Shown here in pieces: positions 25,608 through 35,317 of a DNA stretch of 64,000 nucleotides; the first letter of the stretch is position 1, and each line of letters starts with the position of its first letter. Both the position numbers and the translations under genes were made by a program. Below the pieces are notes generated by a model that ran no database searches, was not told the DNA's origin, and was given only the letters and a program-made list of their open reading frames with translations. Where the stretch lies: contig NZ_JACIEM010000001.1 in NCBI RefSeq assembly GCF_014196845.1, forward strand, positions 124,001 to 188,000. Reading direction: 5' to 3'. Origin of the DNA: Aurantimonas endophytica. GTDB taxonomy: Bacteria > Pseudomonadota > Alphaproteobacteria > Rhizobiales > Rhizobiaceae.

Positions 25608-27434
25608 ATGTGCGGCATCATCGGCATCGTCAGTCACGAACCTGTCGCAGGTCGGCTGGTCGACGCGCTCAAGCGTCTGGAATATCGCGGCTATGATTCC
25701 GCCGGCGTCGCGACCCTCGAAGACGGCGTGCTGACGCGGCGCCGGGCCGAGGGCAAGCTGGTCAACCTGCAGCGCCGGCTGGAGGGCGATCCGCTGTCCG
25801 GCACGATCGGCATCGGCCATACGCGCTGGGCGACGCACGGCGCGGCGACCGAGGCCAACGCTCATCCGCACATGACCGGCAAGCTCGCCATCGTCCACAA
25901 CGGCATCATCGAGAACTACCGCGAACTGCGCGCGGAACTCGAGGCGGATGGCGCCGTCTTCGAAAGCCAGACCGATACCGAGACGGTGGCCCATCTCGTC
26001 ACCCGCGAGCAGAAGCGCGGGCTGGCGCCGAAGGAAGCGGTGCAGGCGGTCCTCGGGCGGCTGGAAGGGGCGTTCTCGCTCGGCTTCCTGTTCGACGGCG
26101 AAGAAAGCCTCCTGATCGGAGCGCGGCGCGGCAGTCCACTCGCGGTGGGTGAAGGCGAGGGCGAGATGTTCCTCGGCTCCGACGCCATCGCACTGTCGCC
26201 GTTCACCGACACCGTCCGCTATCTCGAAGAGGGCGACATGGCCGTTCTCCGCCATGCGACGATCGAGATCTTCGACGAGCACGGCAACCCGGTCATCCGC
26301 CCTATCCGGCGCTCCACCGGCAAGGCCTTCTACGTCGACAAGGGCAATCACCGCCACTTCATGCAGAAGGAGATCTACGAGCAGCCGGAGGTTCTCTCCC
26401 ATACGCTCGGCGCCTTTGTCGACATGACCACCGGCCGCACGCGCATCCCCGGTGGCCAGACTTTGGACTTCTCCAGCGTCCGCCGCATCGCTTTGTCGGC
26501 CTGCGGCACCGGCTACTACGCCGCGCTTGTCGGCCGTTATTATTTCGAGCGCTACGCGCGGATCCCCTGCGACCTGGATGTCGCCTCGGAGTTCCGCTAC
26601 CGCGAGAGCCCGCTGGGCGACGTCGATCTGGCGCTGTTCGTTTCGCAGTCTGGCGAGACCGCCGACACGCTGGCTTCTCTGCGCTATGCCAAGGGCGAGG
26701 GCCTGCGCATCGCCTCGGTGGTGAACGTGCAGGAATCGACCATCGCCCGCGAGAGCGATGTGGTGCTGCCGACGCTGGCGGGCCCCGAGATCGGCGTCGC
26801 CTCGACCAAGGCTTTCACCTGCCAGCTGATCAGCCTCGCCGCCCTGGCGATCCACGCCGGGGTCGCGCGTGGCGTGATCTCGCCGGAGCGCGAGCTGGAA
26901 CTGACGCGCTCGCTCGCCGAGGTGCCGCGGCTCGCCAACGAGGCGCTGGCGCTGGAGGATACGGTCGAGGCGCTGTCGCGCGAGATGGCGACGAAGCGCC
27001 ACGCGCTGTTCCTCGGTCGCGGCTTCTCCTTTCCGCTGGCCATGGAGGGCGCGCTGAAGTTGAAGGAAATCAGCTACATCCACGCCGAAGGCTATGCGGC
27101 GGGCGAGCTGAAGCATGGGCCGATCGCGCTGATCGACGACACGATGCCGGTGGTGGTCATCGCGCCGCACGATCGCAGCTTCGAGAAGACCATGTCGAAC
27201 ATGCAGGAAGTTGCTGCGCGGGGCGGGCGGATCATCCTGTTCACCGACGCCAAGGGCGCCGCCAGCGCCGGGAGCGACATGGCGAGCACGGTGATCCTGC
27301 CGGACATGCCGGAAATTCTCACCCCGATCGTCTATGCGATCCCGCTGCAGATGCTGGCCTATCACACCGCCGTTCAGATGGGCACGGATGTCGACCAGCC
27401 GCGCAACCTGGCGAAGTCCGTCACCGTCGAATAG
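25608..27434 (+). CDS. glmS: Glutamine-fructose-6-phosphate aminotransferase (isomerizing)
   Basis: A 608-residue cytosolic enzyme making glucosamine-6-phosphate. The start MCGIIGIVSHEP places the catalytic Cys at position 2, which fixes the ATG at 25608 even though the frame is open upstream. The glutaminase domain (1-about 240) is followed by two SIS domains (SACGTGYYAALVGRYYFE; FLGRGFSFPLAMEGALKLKE) and the C-terminal KSVTVE. A shared hairpin terminator follows at 27510. No glmS ribozyme is expected or seen. Confidence 0.97.
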   Translation: MCGIIGIVSHEPVAGRLVDALKRLEYRGYDSAGVATLEDGVLTRRRAEGKLVNLQRRLEGDPLSGTIGIGHTRWATHGAATEANAHPHMTGKLAIVHNGIIENYRELRAELEADGAVFESQTDTETVAHLVTREQKRGLAPKEAVQAVLGRLEGAFSLGFLFDGEESLLIGARRGSPLAVGEGEGEMFLGSDAIALSPFTDTVRYLEEGDMAVLRHATIEIFDEHGNPVIRPIRRSTGKAFYVDKGNHRHFMQKEIYEQPEVLSHTLGAFVDMTTGRTRIPGGQTLDFSSVRRIALSACGTGYYAALVGRYYFERYARIPCDLDVASEFRYRESPLGDVDLALFVSQSGETADTLASLRYAKGEGLRIASVVNVQESTIARESDVVLPTLAGPEIGVASTKAFTCQLISLAALAIHAGVARGVISPERELELTRSLAEVPRLANEALALEDTVEALSREMATKRHALFLGRGFSFPLAMEGALKLKEISYIHAEGYAAGELKHGPIALIDDTMPVVVIAPHDRSFEKTMSNMQEVAARGGRIILFTDAKGAASAGSDMASTVILPDMPEILTPIVYAIPLQMLAYHTAVQMGTDVDQPRNLAKSVTVE

Positions 27435-27508
27435 CGGCGACGGGTTTCCCGCCGGGGCGGGTCCATGCCGCGAACCAGCTACGGCCCTGCAAAAAGCAGC
27501 CGCAACGA

Positions 27509-27543
27509 AAAAGGGCCGCCGGATCTCTCCGGCGGCCCTTTCT
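27509..27543. terminator. Bidirectional terminator between glmS and rpsI
   Basis: A perfect 14-bp inverted repeat (27510-27523 and 27528-27541, core GGGCCGCCGGA) with loop TCTC. A five-T run follows on the minus strand (end of rplM-rpsI) and TTTCT on the plus strand (end of glmS), so it serves both convergent units. Confidence 0.9.
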
Positions 27544-27567
27544 GCTTCGATGCGAAACGCTGGTCGA

Positions 27568-28044
27568 TCAGCGCTTCGAGAACTGGAAGGACCGGCGGGC
27601 CTTCGCCTTGCCGTACTTCTTGCGCTCGACCGTACGCGAGTCGCGCGTCAGGAAGCCGCCCTTCTTGAGCACGGCGCGAAGGCCCGGCTCGTAATAGGTC
27701 AGTGCCTTGGAGATGCCGTGACGAACCGCGCCGGCCTGGCCGGAGAGGCCGCCACCGGCGACCGTCGCGATGATGTCGAACTGGCCGTCGCGATTGGCCG
27801 CGACGATCGGCTGGCGGAGCACCATCTGCAGGACCGGACGGGCGAAATACGTGCCGAAGTCCCGCTCGTTGATGGTGATCTTGCCGGTGCCCGGCTTGAT
27901 CCAGACGCGTGCGACGGCGTCCTTGCGCTTGCCGGTCGCATAGGCGCGGCCGAACTGGTCGAGCTTCTGGACGTAGACCGGCGCTTCCGGCTGGGTGATG
28001 GTCTCGGCGGAGCCGAGTTCTTCAAGCGAGGAGAGCTGGGACAT
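27568..28044 (-). CDS. rpsI: 30S ribosomal protein S9
   Basis: A 158-residue ribosomal protein with the usual rhizobial N-terminal extension (about 30 residues) before the core [20 protein letters not shown], and the conserved basic tail [16 protein letters not shown] that reaches the P-site tRNA. It starts at the ATG that overlaps the TGA of rplM (TGATG), so it is translated by coupling. An in-frame TTG one codon before is less likely. Confidence 0.98.
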   Translation of the reverse strand: MSQLSSLEELGSAETITQPEAPVYVQKLDQFGRAYATGKRKDAVARVWIKPGTGKITINERDFGTYFARPVLQMVLRQPIVAANRDGQFDIIATVAGGGLSGQAGAVRHGISKALTYYEPGLRAVLKKGGFLTRDSRTVERKKYGKAKARRSFQFSKR

Positions 28045-28508
28045 CAAACGGCCCTCGTGTTCTTGGAGTTCATCGCGCCGACATCGAGCGCAACCGGGTT
28101 CTGCGCCACGTGCGGATGCTCCGCGCCGGCATAGACCCTGAGGTTCTTCATCTGGCGACGGCCGAGCGGGCCGCGCGGGATCATGCGCTCGATGGCCTTT
28201 TCGACGACGCGCTCCGGGAAGCGGCCCTCGAGGATCTGGCGCGCCTTGCGCTCCTTGATCCCGCCGGCATAGCCGGTGTGCCAGTAATAGGTCTTGTTTT
28301 CGTACTTCTTGCCAGTCAGCACGATCTTGTCGGCGTTGACGATGATGACGTTGTCACCGTCGTCGACATGCGGCGTGTAGGTCGGCTTGTGCTTGCCGCG
28401 GAGGCGAAGCGCAACGATGGAGGCGAGGCGACCGACGACGAGCCCTTCGGCGTCGATCAGAATCCACTTCTTCTCCACCGTCTCGGTCTTCTGCGAGAAG
28501 GTTTTCAT
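28044..28508 (-). CDS. rplM: 50S ribosomal protein L13
   Basis: A 154-residue protein binding 23S rRNA early in assembly. Segments [37 protein letters not shown] and [21 protein letters not shown] are diagnostic. It is first in the rplM-rpsI operon and its stop overlaps the rpsI start. The ATG at 28508 gives the standard alphaproteobacterial start MKTFSQK. A 175-bp gap upstream should hold the promoter; no conserved r-protein leader was recognised. Confidence 0.98.
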   Translation of the reverse strand: MKTFSQKTETVEKKWILIDAEGLVVGRLASIVALRLRGKHKPTYTPHVDDGDNVIIVNADKIVLTGKKYENKTYYWHTGYAGGIKERKARQILEGRFPERVVEKAIERMIPRGPLGRRQMKNLRVYAGAEHPHVAQNPVALDVGAMNSKNTRAV

Positions 28509-28683
28509 GGGTTGCCTTTGGGTCGTTCGTGAGTCTGAGGCAACCGCTGCGGCCGCCAAACGAAAAGCGCGGCTCACGGCCGCTCTCTCTGGGCGGTGAC
28601 ATACGGGCGGAAGGCAGCGCTGTCAACGCAAAAGCGCGGTGCGCCGCTGCCGCCAATCCTCTGTGATACAAGGCATTGATGGG

Positions 28684-29136
28684 CTAGGGTATCAGCGTAC
28701 CCGGCAAATCCGTTGCGTCTGTCGGACGGGGCGGGATGGAATAAGTCGCGACCGCGTGGGCCACGGTGTCCGCTTCGTCGTCCGGGGTGATTGCCACCTC
28801 GACCACGGCAAGACGCTTCCCGAGTTTCAAGATGCGGGCACGGCCGAACAGCGCGCCGGGCTCGGGCTTGCGCAGGAAATTGATCGAGAGATTCGTGGTC
28901 ACTGCGAGCGCCACCGGGCCGATATGCGCGAGGATCGCGACATAGGCGGCGACGTCGGCCAGCGCGAAGAGGGTCGGGCCGGAGACCGTGCCGCCCGGGC
29001 GCAGATGCTGCGAACCAGCCAGGAGGCGCAGCACCGCGGTGCCGGGCGCGACGTCGACGACGAGGTAGCCGCCGTCCTTGCCGCCGAGCTGCGGAAAGTC
29101 GGTCTCGAGGAAGCGATTGATCTCCGCAACTGTCAT
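28684..29136 (-). CDS. PaaI-family hotdog thioesterase
   Basis: A 150-residue single hotdog-fold acyl-CoA thioesterase. The central helix region GGTVSGPTLFALADVAAYVA matches the PaaI/YbaW pattern, with Asp in ADVA as the likely catalytic residue, followed by VTTNLSINFLRKP. The substrate is unknown. The ATG at 29136 starts the conserved region. It is divergent from the crotonase gene across 130 bp, and both act on CoA thioesters. Confidence 0.88.
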   Translation of the reverse strand: MTVAEINRFLETDFPQLGGKDGGYLVVDVAPGTAVLRLLAGSQHLRPGGTVSGPTLFALADVAAYVAILAHIGPVALAVTTNLSINFLRKPEPGALFGRARILKLGKRLAVVEVAITPDDEADTVAHAVATYSIPPRPTDATDLPGTLIP

Positions 29137-29266
29137 GATCGGCTGCACGGGCACGGATCCTTCGAGCAGGCTGCAGACGCGCAGCGTTGGCGGACGGGCA
29201 CGATTCGTCCTATCTAGCTGCCGACCGAAAGGCCACCCGGCCCCGAAGACAGCGTGCGCGGATCCC

Positions 29267-30085
29267 ATGGCAGACATTCTCGAACTCCACATGGCAAATG
29301 AGGGGCCGGTCGTCGTCCAGCGCGCGCCGAGCCTGACCCGCCTCGTCATCGCCGCCCCGCCGGCCAATGCTCTGTCGCTGGCGGTGATGGACGCGCTGCT
29401 CGCGGGCCTCGCCGAAGCGGCCGCCGACAAGACCAACCGGGTGGTGGTCATCGCCGGGGAGGGCAAGGTCTTTTCAGCGGGTCACGACCTCAAGGAACTC
29501 ACCGGGCACCGCAGTGACCCCGACGGCGGCCGCGCGTTCTTCGCCGCGACGATGCAGAAATGCGCCGAGCTGATGCAGGCCATCGTTCGCCACCCGAGCC
29601 CGGTCATCGCCGAGGTGAACGGCCTCGCCACCGCCGCCGGTTGCCAGCTGGTTGCCTCCTGCGATCTCGCCATTGCATCCGAGGAAGCGCAGTTCTGCAC
29701 GCCGGGGGTGAATATCGGTCTGTTCTGCTCGACGCCGATGGTAGCCCTGTCGCGAAACCTATCGCCCAAGCATGCGATGGAGATGCTGCTGACCGGCGAG
29801 ACCATCGACGCGCGCAGTGCCCGCGATTTCGGCCTCGTCAACCGCGTCGTGCCGCCGGAGTATCTCGGCACGGTGGTGGGCAAATACGCCACCACCATCG
29901 CCTCGAAATCGGCAGCCACGGTCAAAACCGGCAAGGAAGCCTTCTATCGTCAGGCCGAGATGGGTCTCACCGACGCCTATGCCTATACGGCAGAAGTCAT
30001 GGTAGAGAACATGCTCGCCAAGGACGCCGAAGAGGGCATCGGGGCGTTCCTGCAGAAGCGCAAGCCGGAATGGACGCACGAATGA
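29267..30085 (+). CDS. Crotonase-superfamily protein (enoyl-CoA hydratase-like, ECHDC3 type)
   Basis: A 272-residue crotonase fold. The oxyanion-hole segments FSAGHDLKEL and NGLATAAGCQLVASCDLA are present. The two catalytic glutamates of enoyl-CoA hydratase are replaced: position 127 is Gln (AGCQL, usually GCEL) and 147 is Gly (TPGVNIG, usually PEINLG). A true hydratase activity is therefore doubtful; the ECHDC3-like group shows similar changes. Its TGA overlaps the next ATG (ATGA). The C-terminal helix FLQKRKPEW is typical. Confidence 0.85.
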   Translation: MADILELHMANEGPVVVQRAPSLTRLVIAAPPANALSLAVMDALLAGLAEAAADKTNRVVVIAGEGKVFSAGHDLKELTGHRSDPDGGRAFFAATMQKCAELMQAIVRHPSPVIAEVNGLATAAGCQLVASCDLAIASEEAQFCTPGVNIGLFCSTPMVALSRNLSPKHAMEMLLTGETIDARSARDFGLVNRVVPPEYLGTVVGKYATTIASKSAATVKTGKEAFYRQAEMGLTDAYAYTAEVMVENMLAKDAEEGIGAFLQKRKPEWTHE

Positions 30086-30612
30086 GCGCGGCCCCGCTGC
30101 GCTACGACGATGCCGTCATCCGCCGCATCCTGACGGAAATCCGCACCATCGCCATGGTCGGCGCCAGCGCCAAGGAGATCCGGCCCTCCTACTTCGTCCT
30201 GAAATACCTGCTCGCGAAGGGCTTCCGCGTCATCCCGGTCAACCCCGGCCTTGCCGGCCAGGAAATCCTCGGCCAGACCGTCTATGCCGATCTGGCGAGC
30301 ATTCCCGAGCCGGTCGACATGGTCGACGTCTTCCGCTCTTCCGACGCCGTGCCGGCGGTCGTGGATCAGGCGTTGGCGCTCGACCCGAAGCCGAAGGTGA
30401 TCTGGACACAGCTCGGCGTCCGCCACGATGAAGCGGCTTCCAAGGCCGAGGCGGCAGGGCTGACGGTGATCATGGATCGCTGCCCGAAGATCGAGTTCGC
30501 CCGGCTCTCCGGCGAGATCGGCTGGAACGGCGTCAACTCGCGGGTGATCTCCTCGAAGAAGCCGACCCGCGGCTCGGGCTATCAGAGTTTCGGGCTCGGA
30601 CCCCGGCGGTAG
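30082..30612 (+). CDS. CoA-binding protein (YccU-like)
   Basis: A 176-residue protein with a CoA-binding Rossmann domain: IAMVGASAKEIRPSYFVLKYL, then VIPVNPGLAGQEILGQTVYADL and VWTQLGVRHDEAA-type strand-loop segments ending MDRCPKIEF. It binds CoA or an acyl-CoA but the reaction is unknown. ATGA overlap with the crotonase gene implies a shared message and a role in CoA-thioester metabolism. An alternative ATG four codons earlier lies within the crotonase end. Confidence 0.88.
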   Translation: MSAAPLRYDDAVIRRILTEIRTIAMVGASAKEIRPSYFVLKYLLAKGFRVIPVNPGLAGQEILGQTVYADLASIPEPVDMVDVFRSSDAVPAVVDQALALDPKPKVIWTQLGVRHDEAASKAEAAGLTVIMDRCPKIEFARLSGEIGWNGVNSRVISSKKPTRGSGYQSFGLGPRR

Positions 30613-30662
30613 GGCTGGGAGTGCCGGGGCCGAACCCTGCGCATCGCTCGGTCAGTCGGCTT

Positions 30663-32399
30663 TCACTCCGCCGTCCGGGCCGGGGATACCGTCAGCCGGT
30701 TTCGTCCGTTGGACTTCGAGCGGTACAGCGCGACGTCGGCCCGATGAAGGACGTCCTCGACATCCCGGTCATCGGCCGAGACCAGCGTCGCCCCGACGCT
30801 GACGGTGACGCTTACCGGGCCGGCCTCGGTCGCCACGACAGCGGCATGGACGGCGCGGCGCACCCGCTCCGCCCAGGTCGTGAGGGAAGCCGAGTCGATT
30901 TCACGCAGCAAGATGACGAATTCCTCGCCCCCGAATCGGGCAACGCGATCAGTCTCCCGGGCCAATTCGGCGAGCACCCTGCCGACGGCGCTGATCACCT
31001 CGTCGCCGACGGCGTGGCCATGCGCGTCGTTGACCCGCTTGAAATGGTCGATGTCGATCATCAGGACGGCGAACGTGCGGTCGTAGCGGCGGTAGAAGGT
31101 CATGACGTCCTGGGCATCACCGAGGAAGCTTCGCCTGTTCATCAGGCCGCTCAGCGGGTCGGTGTCGGCCAGGTACCGCAGCCTGCGGACGGTTTCGCGG
31201 TGCTCGAGCGTCTGAACGGAATGGGCCTGTTCGGTCCGTTCCATCAGGTCGCGCACTTCCGTGGCGCGGCTCTCGGCCGAATCCACGCGGCGCATGAGGG
31301 ATCGCAGCGAGTTGGACAGCCTCAGGATGTCCGACGAGCCGCGCTGGCGGTCGAACACGCTGGTCTCCGCAGCCGCGCGCCCAAGCCTGTCCGCGTCGGC
31401 GGCGAGGCGCGTCAGGGGACGCGTCACCCGCCCGGCGATCAGGAAGGACGCGGCGATGCCGACCACGGCCGCGAACGTGCCGATCAGCACGATGGCCAGC
31501 GTGACCCGGTTGGCGTCCGCCAGGACGACCGACATCGGACGGTTGGCGACGACGATCCAACCGAGCCCCGGGTAGGTCTCGAAGCCCTTGGTGGAAACGG
31601 CCGCCGCGAGGTAGGTCCCGTCTCCCTCGCCGCCGACGAAGGTCTGGCGAGCGATCTGCAACTGGCCGGGCGAAAGGACCGGCTGGCCATACGGCGCGCC
31701 GAGAATGGCGCTGCCATCCGAGGCTGTCACCCAGAGATCGGTCCGCAGATCCGGCTCGAGGGCCCCCAGCAGATAGCTGCGGACCGACTGCGCCCATGAC
31801 CAGCTCAGATGGGCGCCGAGGACACCCTGGACATTGCCCGCCTCGTCGCGCACCGGGGCGGCGACGTCGACAAAGCGGAAGGGCGCGCCGTCTTCGGACG
31901 GGCCGAGTATGTCCGCCAGCAGCTTGGCTTCGTGCAGGTCGAGTGCGGAGGTCGCTTGGGACCCCGCGATGAACCAGGGACGCTCGGCGACCGACACGCC
32001 TTCGAGCGTGCCGCCGGTCGCCGCCAGGATCTCGCCGTCGAGCGAGGCATAGCCGATCCAGGCGTAACGCGGCAGCGTCCTCTGCATCTGATCCAGCAAT
32101 CGACGGATCGCCTCCGGGGCGCCATCCCAGCTGTCGCGCAACGGGTGCAGCGACGCGAAATTGCCGATCTCGCGGAAACGTTCGAACATCTCCTGATCGA
32201 GACGATCCGCCATCGACTGGGCAAGGTCGGTCATCTGGTGATTGGCGATCCCCACTGCGCGGTCCCGGATGAGGATCGTGGTCGCCGTCGTCATCGCCGC
32301 GACGACCAGGATGGAGAGCAGCGCGGTCAGCAGCGCCGACTGCTGCTTCATGCTCGTCCGATCGCGCACGCGGTTCAAGGCCGACAGGAATTCGCGCAT
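30663..32399 (-). CDS. Membrane diguanylate cyclase (dCache-HAMP-GGDEF)
   Basis: A 578-residue sensor making cyclic di-GMP. It has a membrane helix at about 21-44, a periplasmic dCache-like sensor (45-298), a second helix (299-323), a HAMP region (to about 375), a coiled coil and a GGDEF domain. The active site reads GGEEF (490-494), and an RxxD inhibitory site (R481-D484) lies at the right spacing, so product feedback is expected. The ATG at 32399 follows GGAGGAGATGCAAAGGGC. Cyclic di-GMP may control the surface polysaccharide genes in the window (inference). Confidence 0.93.
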   Translation of the reverse strand: MREFLSALNRVRDRTSMKQQSALLTALLSILVVAAMTTATTILIRDRAVGIANHQMTDLAQSMADRLDQEMFERFREIGNFASLHPLRDSWDGAPEAIRRLLDQMQRTLPRYAWIGYASLDGEILAATGGTLEGVSVAERPWFIAGSQATSALDLHEAKLLADILGPSEDGAPFRFVDVAAPVRDEAGNVQGVLGAHLSWSWAQSVRSYLLGALEPDLRTDLWVTASDGSAILGAPYGQPVLSPGQLQIARQTFVGGEGDGTYLAAAVSTKGFETYPGLGWIVVANRPMSVVLADANRVTLAIVLIGTFAAVVGIAASFLIAGRVTRPLTRLAADADRLGRAAAETSVFDRQRGSSDILRLSNSLRSLMRRVDSAESRATEVRDLMERTEQAHSVQTLEHRETVRRLRYLADTDPLSGLMNRRSFLGDAQDVMTFYRRYDRTFAVLMIDIDHFKRVNDAHGHAVGDEVISAVGRVLAELARETDRVARFGGEEFVILLREIDSASLTTWAERVRRAVHAAVVATEAGPVSVTVSVGATLVSADDRDVEDVLHRADVALYRSKSNGRNRLTVSPARTAE

Positions 32400-32617
32400 G
32401 CCCTTTGCATCTCCTCCACCCGACGCGATGTTCCGGCCGAGCGGCGGCCGCCCGGCAGTTTGCCGGCTATAGAGCCTCGGTCTGAACGAATTGTTCAGGC
32501 GTCCCCGTTTCAGGCATCCCACGAGGGGCTCGCACCCGTCCGCCGATGGCACTGTCGTTCGCCGCCGCTGCGGAGAATTCACGGCCGTCGGGGTATGGGG
32601 CGGGAGCGCAGCGAGCG

Positions 32618-33724
32618 CTATTCCATCGGCACGTCGGTATTGACGAAGTCCGGCACCGCCACCAGCGGTAATTTCCGCCGCTGCTCGGCTTCTATACGGC
32701 GTGGACGCGAGCGCGGCGGAAGTTCGTGGGGCAGGCCTGTCACGATGGCGCGGTCGATGGCGTCGAGGACAATCATGTCCAGGACGCCTTCCTCGCCGTC
32801 CGGCTCGGGCTCACGGTCGTTCAGGATGCAGTCGGAGAAGTATTCCGTCTCGCCGCCGAAATGATCCACCACCGGCGCCTTGCGTTCCTCGGTATCGCCG
32901 CCCCGTGTGAGGCGGAAGTCGATCGAGGTGCCCTCGCCGAATCCGAAGGCCGGCGAGGCCTCTATGACGCCCTCGCTGCCCACGACGTGGAGCCGGTCGA
33001 TGCTGTCGGCCGAATAGCTCACGGTGAAGCTGGCGCTGCGTCCTTCCGGAAAGGTCAGGATGACGCTCACCGTGTCGTCGCAGCCGAGGTCGCGCTCCGG
33101 CACGCGCGAGGCGAAGGCCATGACGCGAAGGGGTTCGGCCTCGAAGAAGTTACGCACCGCGTTGATCGGATATGTGCCCATGTCGGGGACCGGGCCGGCC
33201 CAGTAGCCATTCAGGGCGCGATGGTTGGACGCCTTCACGGTCTGCGAGAAGGTCGAGGTGAAGAAGCGCGGCGTGCCGATCTCGCCGGCGCGGATCGCCG
33301 CGACGATGGCGAGCGTGCCCGGTTCGCAGTGCAGCCGATAGGCGACCATCAGCTTCGCGCCGGACGCCTTGGCCGCCGCCGCGATGGCTTCGGCATCGGC
33401 CAGGCTCGCCGCCATCGGCTTTTCCAGAAGCACGTGGATACCGGCCTTGAGTGCCGGCTCGGCAAACTCGCGATGCCGGAAGTTCGGGGTCGCGACATAG
33501 ACGGCGTCCACCTCGCCGCTGGCCAGCAGGGCGGCATAATCCTCGTAGCCATAGCCCTTGATGCCGTAGCGCTCGCCGAGGCCCTTGGCCTTCTCCGCGT
33601 CGCCAGTGACGACGGCGGCCAGCACGGAGTTCGACGTCTGGCCGACGCCCGGCATGAAGGCGCCCTGGGCAATCCACCCGGCCCCCACGACGGCGTAACG
33701 GATCTTCCCTTCGGCGCTCGGCAT
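32618..33724 (-). CDS. Gfo/Idh/MocA-family oxidoreductase
   Basis: A 368-residue NAD(P)-dependent sugar or polyol dehydrogenase. The Rossmann start IRYAVVGAGWIAQGAFMPGV and the signature LLEKPMAASLADAEA (EKP motif) are clear; the C-terminal half resembles glucose-fructose oxidoreductases. The substrate is unknown. GGAAGGAA precedes the ATG at 33724. It is divergent from metY across 200 bp. A second, unrelated-looking family member lies at 37 kb. Confidence 0.9.
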   Translation of the reverse strand: MPSAEGKIRYAVVGAGWIAQGAFMPGVGQTSNSVLAAVVTGDAEKAKGLGERYGIKGYGYEDYAALLASGEVDAVYVATPNFRHREFAEPALKAGIHVLLEKPMAASLADAEAIAAAAKASGAKLMVAYRLHCEPGTLAIVAAIRAGEIGTPRFFTSTFSQTVKASNHRALNGYWAGPVPDMGTYPINAVRNFFEAEPLRVMAFASRVPERDLGCDDTVSVILTFPEGRSASFTVSYSADSIDRLHVVGSEGVIEASPAFGFGEGTSIDFRLTRGGDTEERKAPVVDHFGGETEYFSDCILNDREPEPDGEEGVLDMIVLDAIDRAIVTGLPHELPPRSRPRRIEAEQRRKLPLVAVPDFVNTDVPME

Positions 33725-33925
33725 CGCTGTTCCTTCCAATGCTTGTTTCCTGCCGAGGAATGTCGCCGCCAGGCGTTCCGTTGCAAAACAAATGCATCGC
33801 GGCGTGTGGCAATTGGAGCGCGCCATGCCTCGCGAGCCTGTCTCCGGCATGCTAGTTCGTCACCAAAGCAACGCTGCCGACCGGGCCGGGATGCCGCGGA
33901 TCAGGCAGGAAGGGAGAGAGACGAC

Positions 33926-35203
33926 ATGTCAGGACCAGGTTTCGAAACGCTCGCCATCCATGCCGGGGCTCAGCCCGATCCGACCACCGGCGCCCGCGCC
34001 ACGCCGATCTACCAGACGACGTCGTTCGTCTTCGACGATGTCGACCATGCCGCCTCGCTGTTCGGGCTCCAGCAGTTCGGCAACATCTACACCCGCATCA
34101 TGAACCCGACCCAGGCCGTGCTCGAGGAACGTGTCGCCGCGCTCGAGGGCGGCACGGCCGCGGTCGCGGTGGCTTCCGGCCATGCCGCGCAGCTGATCAT
34201 CTTCCAGAGCCTGATGCAGCCGGGCGACGAGTTCGTCGCCTCGCGCAAGCTCTATGGCGGCTCGATCAACCAGTTCGGCCATGCCTTCAAGTCGTTCGAC
34301 TGGCGGGTGAAATGGGCCGATCCGGACGACATCTCGAGCTTTGAGGCGGCGATCACCGAGAAGACCCGCGCGATCTTCATCGAATCGATCGCCAACCCCG
34401 GCGGCATCGTCGTCGACATCGCGGCAATCGCGGCCATCGCCCAGAAGCACGGCATCCCGCTGATCGTCGACAACACCATGGCGACGCCGTATCTGTGCCG
34501 GCCGATCGAGCACGGTGCCGACATCGTCGTCCATTCGCTGACCAAGTTCATGGGCGGGCATGGCAACTCGATGGGCGGTGCGATCGTCGATGCCGGCACG
34601 TTCGACTGGTCGGCCAGCGACCACTACCCGATGCTGTCGCAGCCGCGGCCGGAATATAACGGCATCGTCCTGCACGAGACCTTCGGCAATTTTGCCTTCG
34701 CGATCGCCTGCCGGGTGCTCGGCCTGCGCGATCTCGGCCCGGCGATCTCGCCCTTCAACGCCTTCATGATCCTGACCGGCATCGAGACGCTGCCGCTGCG
34801 GATGCAGCGCCATTGCGACAACGCCAAAGCTGTGGCCGAGCATCTCAAGGGCCACGAGAAGGTGAGCTGGGTGTCCTATTCGGGGCTCGCGGATCACCCC
34901 AACCACGCGATGATGCAGAAATATTCGCCAAAGGGGGCAGGGGCGGTCTTCACCTTCGGCCTCAAGGGCGGGTTCGAGGTGGGCGTCACCTTCGTCGAGG
35001 CGCTGGAGCTGTTCTCGCACCTCGCCAATATCGGCGACACGCGCTCGCTGGTCATCCACCCCGCCTCGACCACCCACAAGCAACTCGCCGACGAGCAGAA
35101 GATCGCCGCGGGCGCCGGGCCGGACGTGGTGCGGCTCTCGATCGGCATCGAGAACGTTGCGGACATCATCGCCGACCTCGACCAGGCACTCGCCAAGGTC
35201 TGA
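33926..35203 (+). CDS. metY: O-acetylhomoserine sulfhydrylase
   Basis: A 425-residue PLP enzyme that joins O-acetylhomoserine and sulfide to homocysteine in methionine synthesis. Typical segments: ETLAIHAGAQPDPTTGARATPIYQTTSF split over residues 5-32, the PLP site VHSLTKFMGGHGNSMGG and the ending VRLSIGIENVADIIADL. The family length (about 430) separates MetY from the shorter MetZ/MetB. GGAAGGGAGAGAG lies before the ATG. No SAM-II riboswitch consensus was recognised in the 200-bp leader. A terminator follows. Confidence 0.92.
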   Translation: MSGPGFETLAIHAGAQPDPTTGARATPIYQTTSFVFDDVDHAASLFGLQQFGNIYTRIMNPTQAVLEERVAALEGGTAAVAVASGHAAQLIIFQSLMQPGDEFVASRKLYGGSINQFGHAFKSFDWRVKWADPDDISSFEAAITEKTRAIFIESIANPGGIVVDIAAIAAIAQKHGIPLIVDNTMATPYLCRPIEHGADIVVHSLTKFMGGHGNSMGGAIVDAGTFDWSASDHYPMLSQPRPEYNGIVLHETFGNFAFAIACRVLGLRDLGPAISPFNAFMILTGIETLPLRMQRHCDNAKAVAEHLKGHEKVSWVSYSGLADHPNHAMMQKYSPKGAGAVFTFGLKGGFEVGVTFVEALELFSHLANIGDTRSLVIHPASTTHKQLADEQKIAAGAGPDVVRLSIGIENVADIIADLDQALAKV

Positions 35204-35222
35204 CGACCATCGCCTCTTCTTG

Positions 35223-35253
35223 AAGGCCGGACGCCTCGGGTGTCCGGTCTTTT
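35223..35253 (+). terminator. Rho-independent terminator after metY
   Basis: A 10-bp stem (35223-35232 with 35242-35251, core CCGGAC/GTCCGG, one G-T pair) is followed by a TTTT run, 20 bases past the metY stop. Confidence 0.75.
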
Positions 35254-35317
35254 CCATTCTGCCGCCTGCAACGGCGCCGCGCCTGATCCCAGCCGCGACC
35301 ATCGACGAGGAACCGCG

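Noticed and set aside
24150-27365. Very long open frame antisense to glmU and glmS (over 1000 codons)
   Set aside because: It mirrors two intact conserved genes, its product is Arg/Asp/Ala-rich without any domain, and such antisense frames are expected in GC-rich DNA.
33725-33925. SAM-II riboswitch upstream of metY
   Set aside because: Looked for because it is common before met genes in rhizobia; the expected pseudoknot motifs were not recognised.
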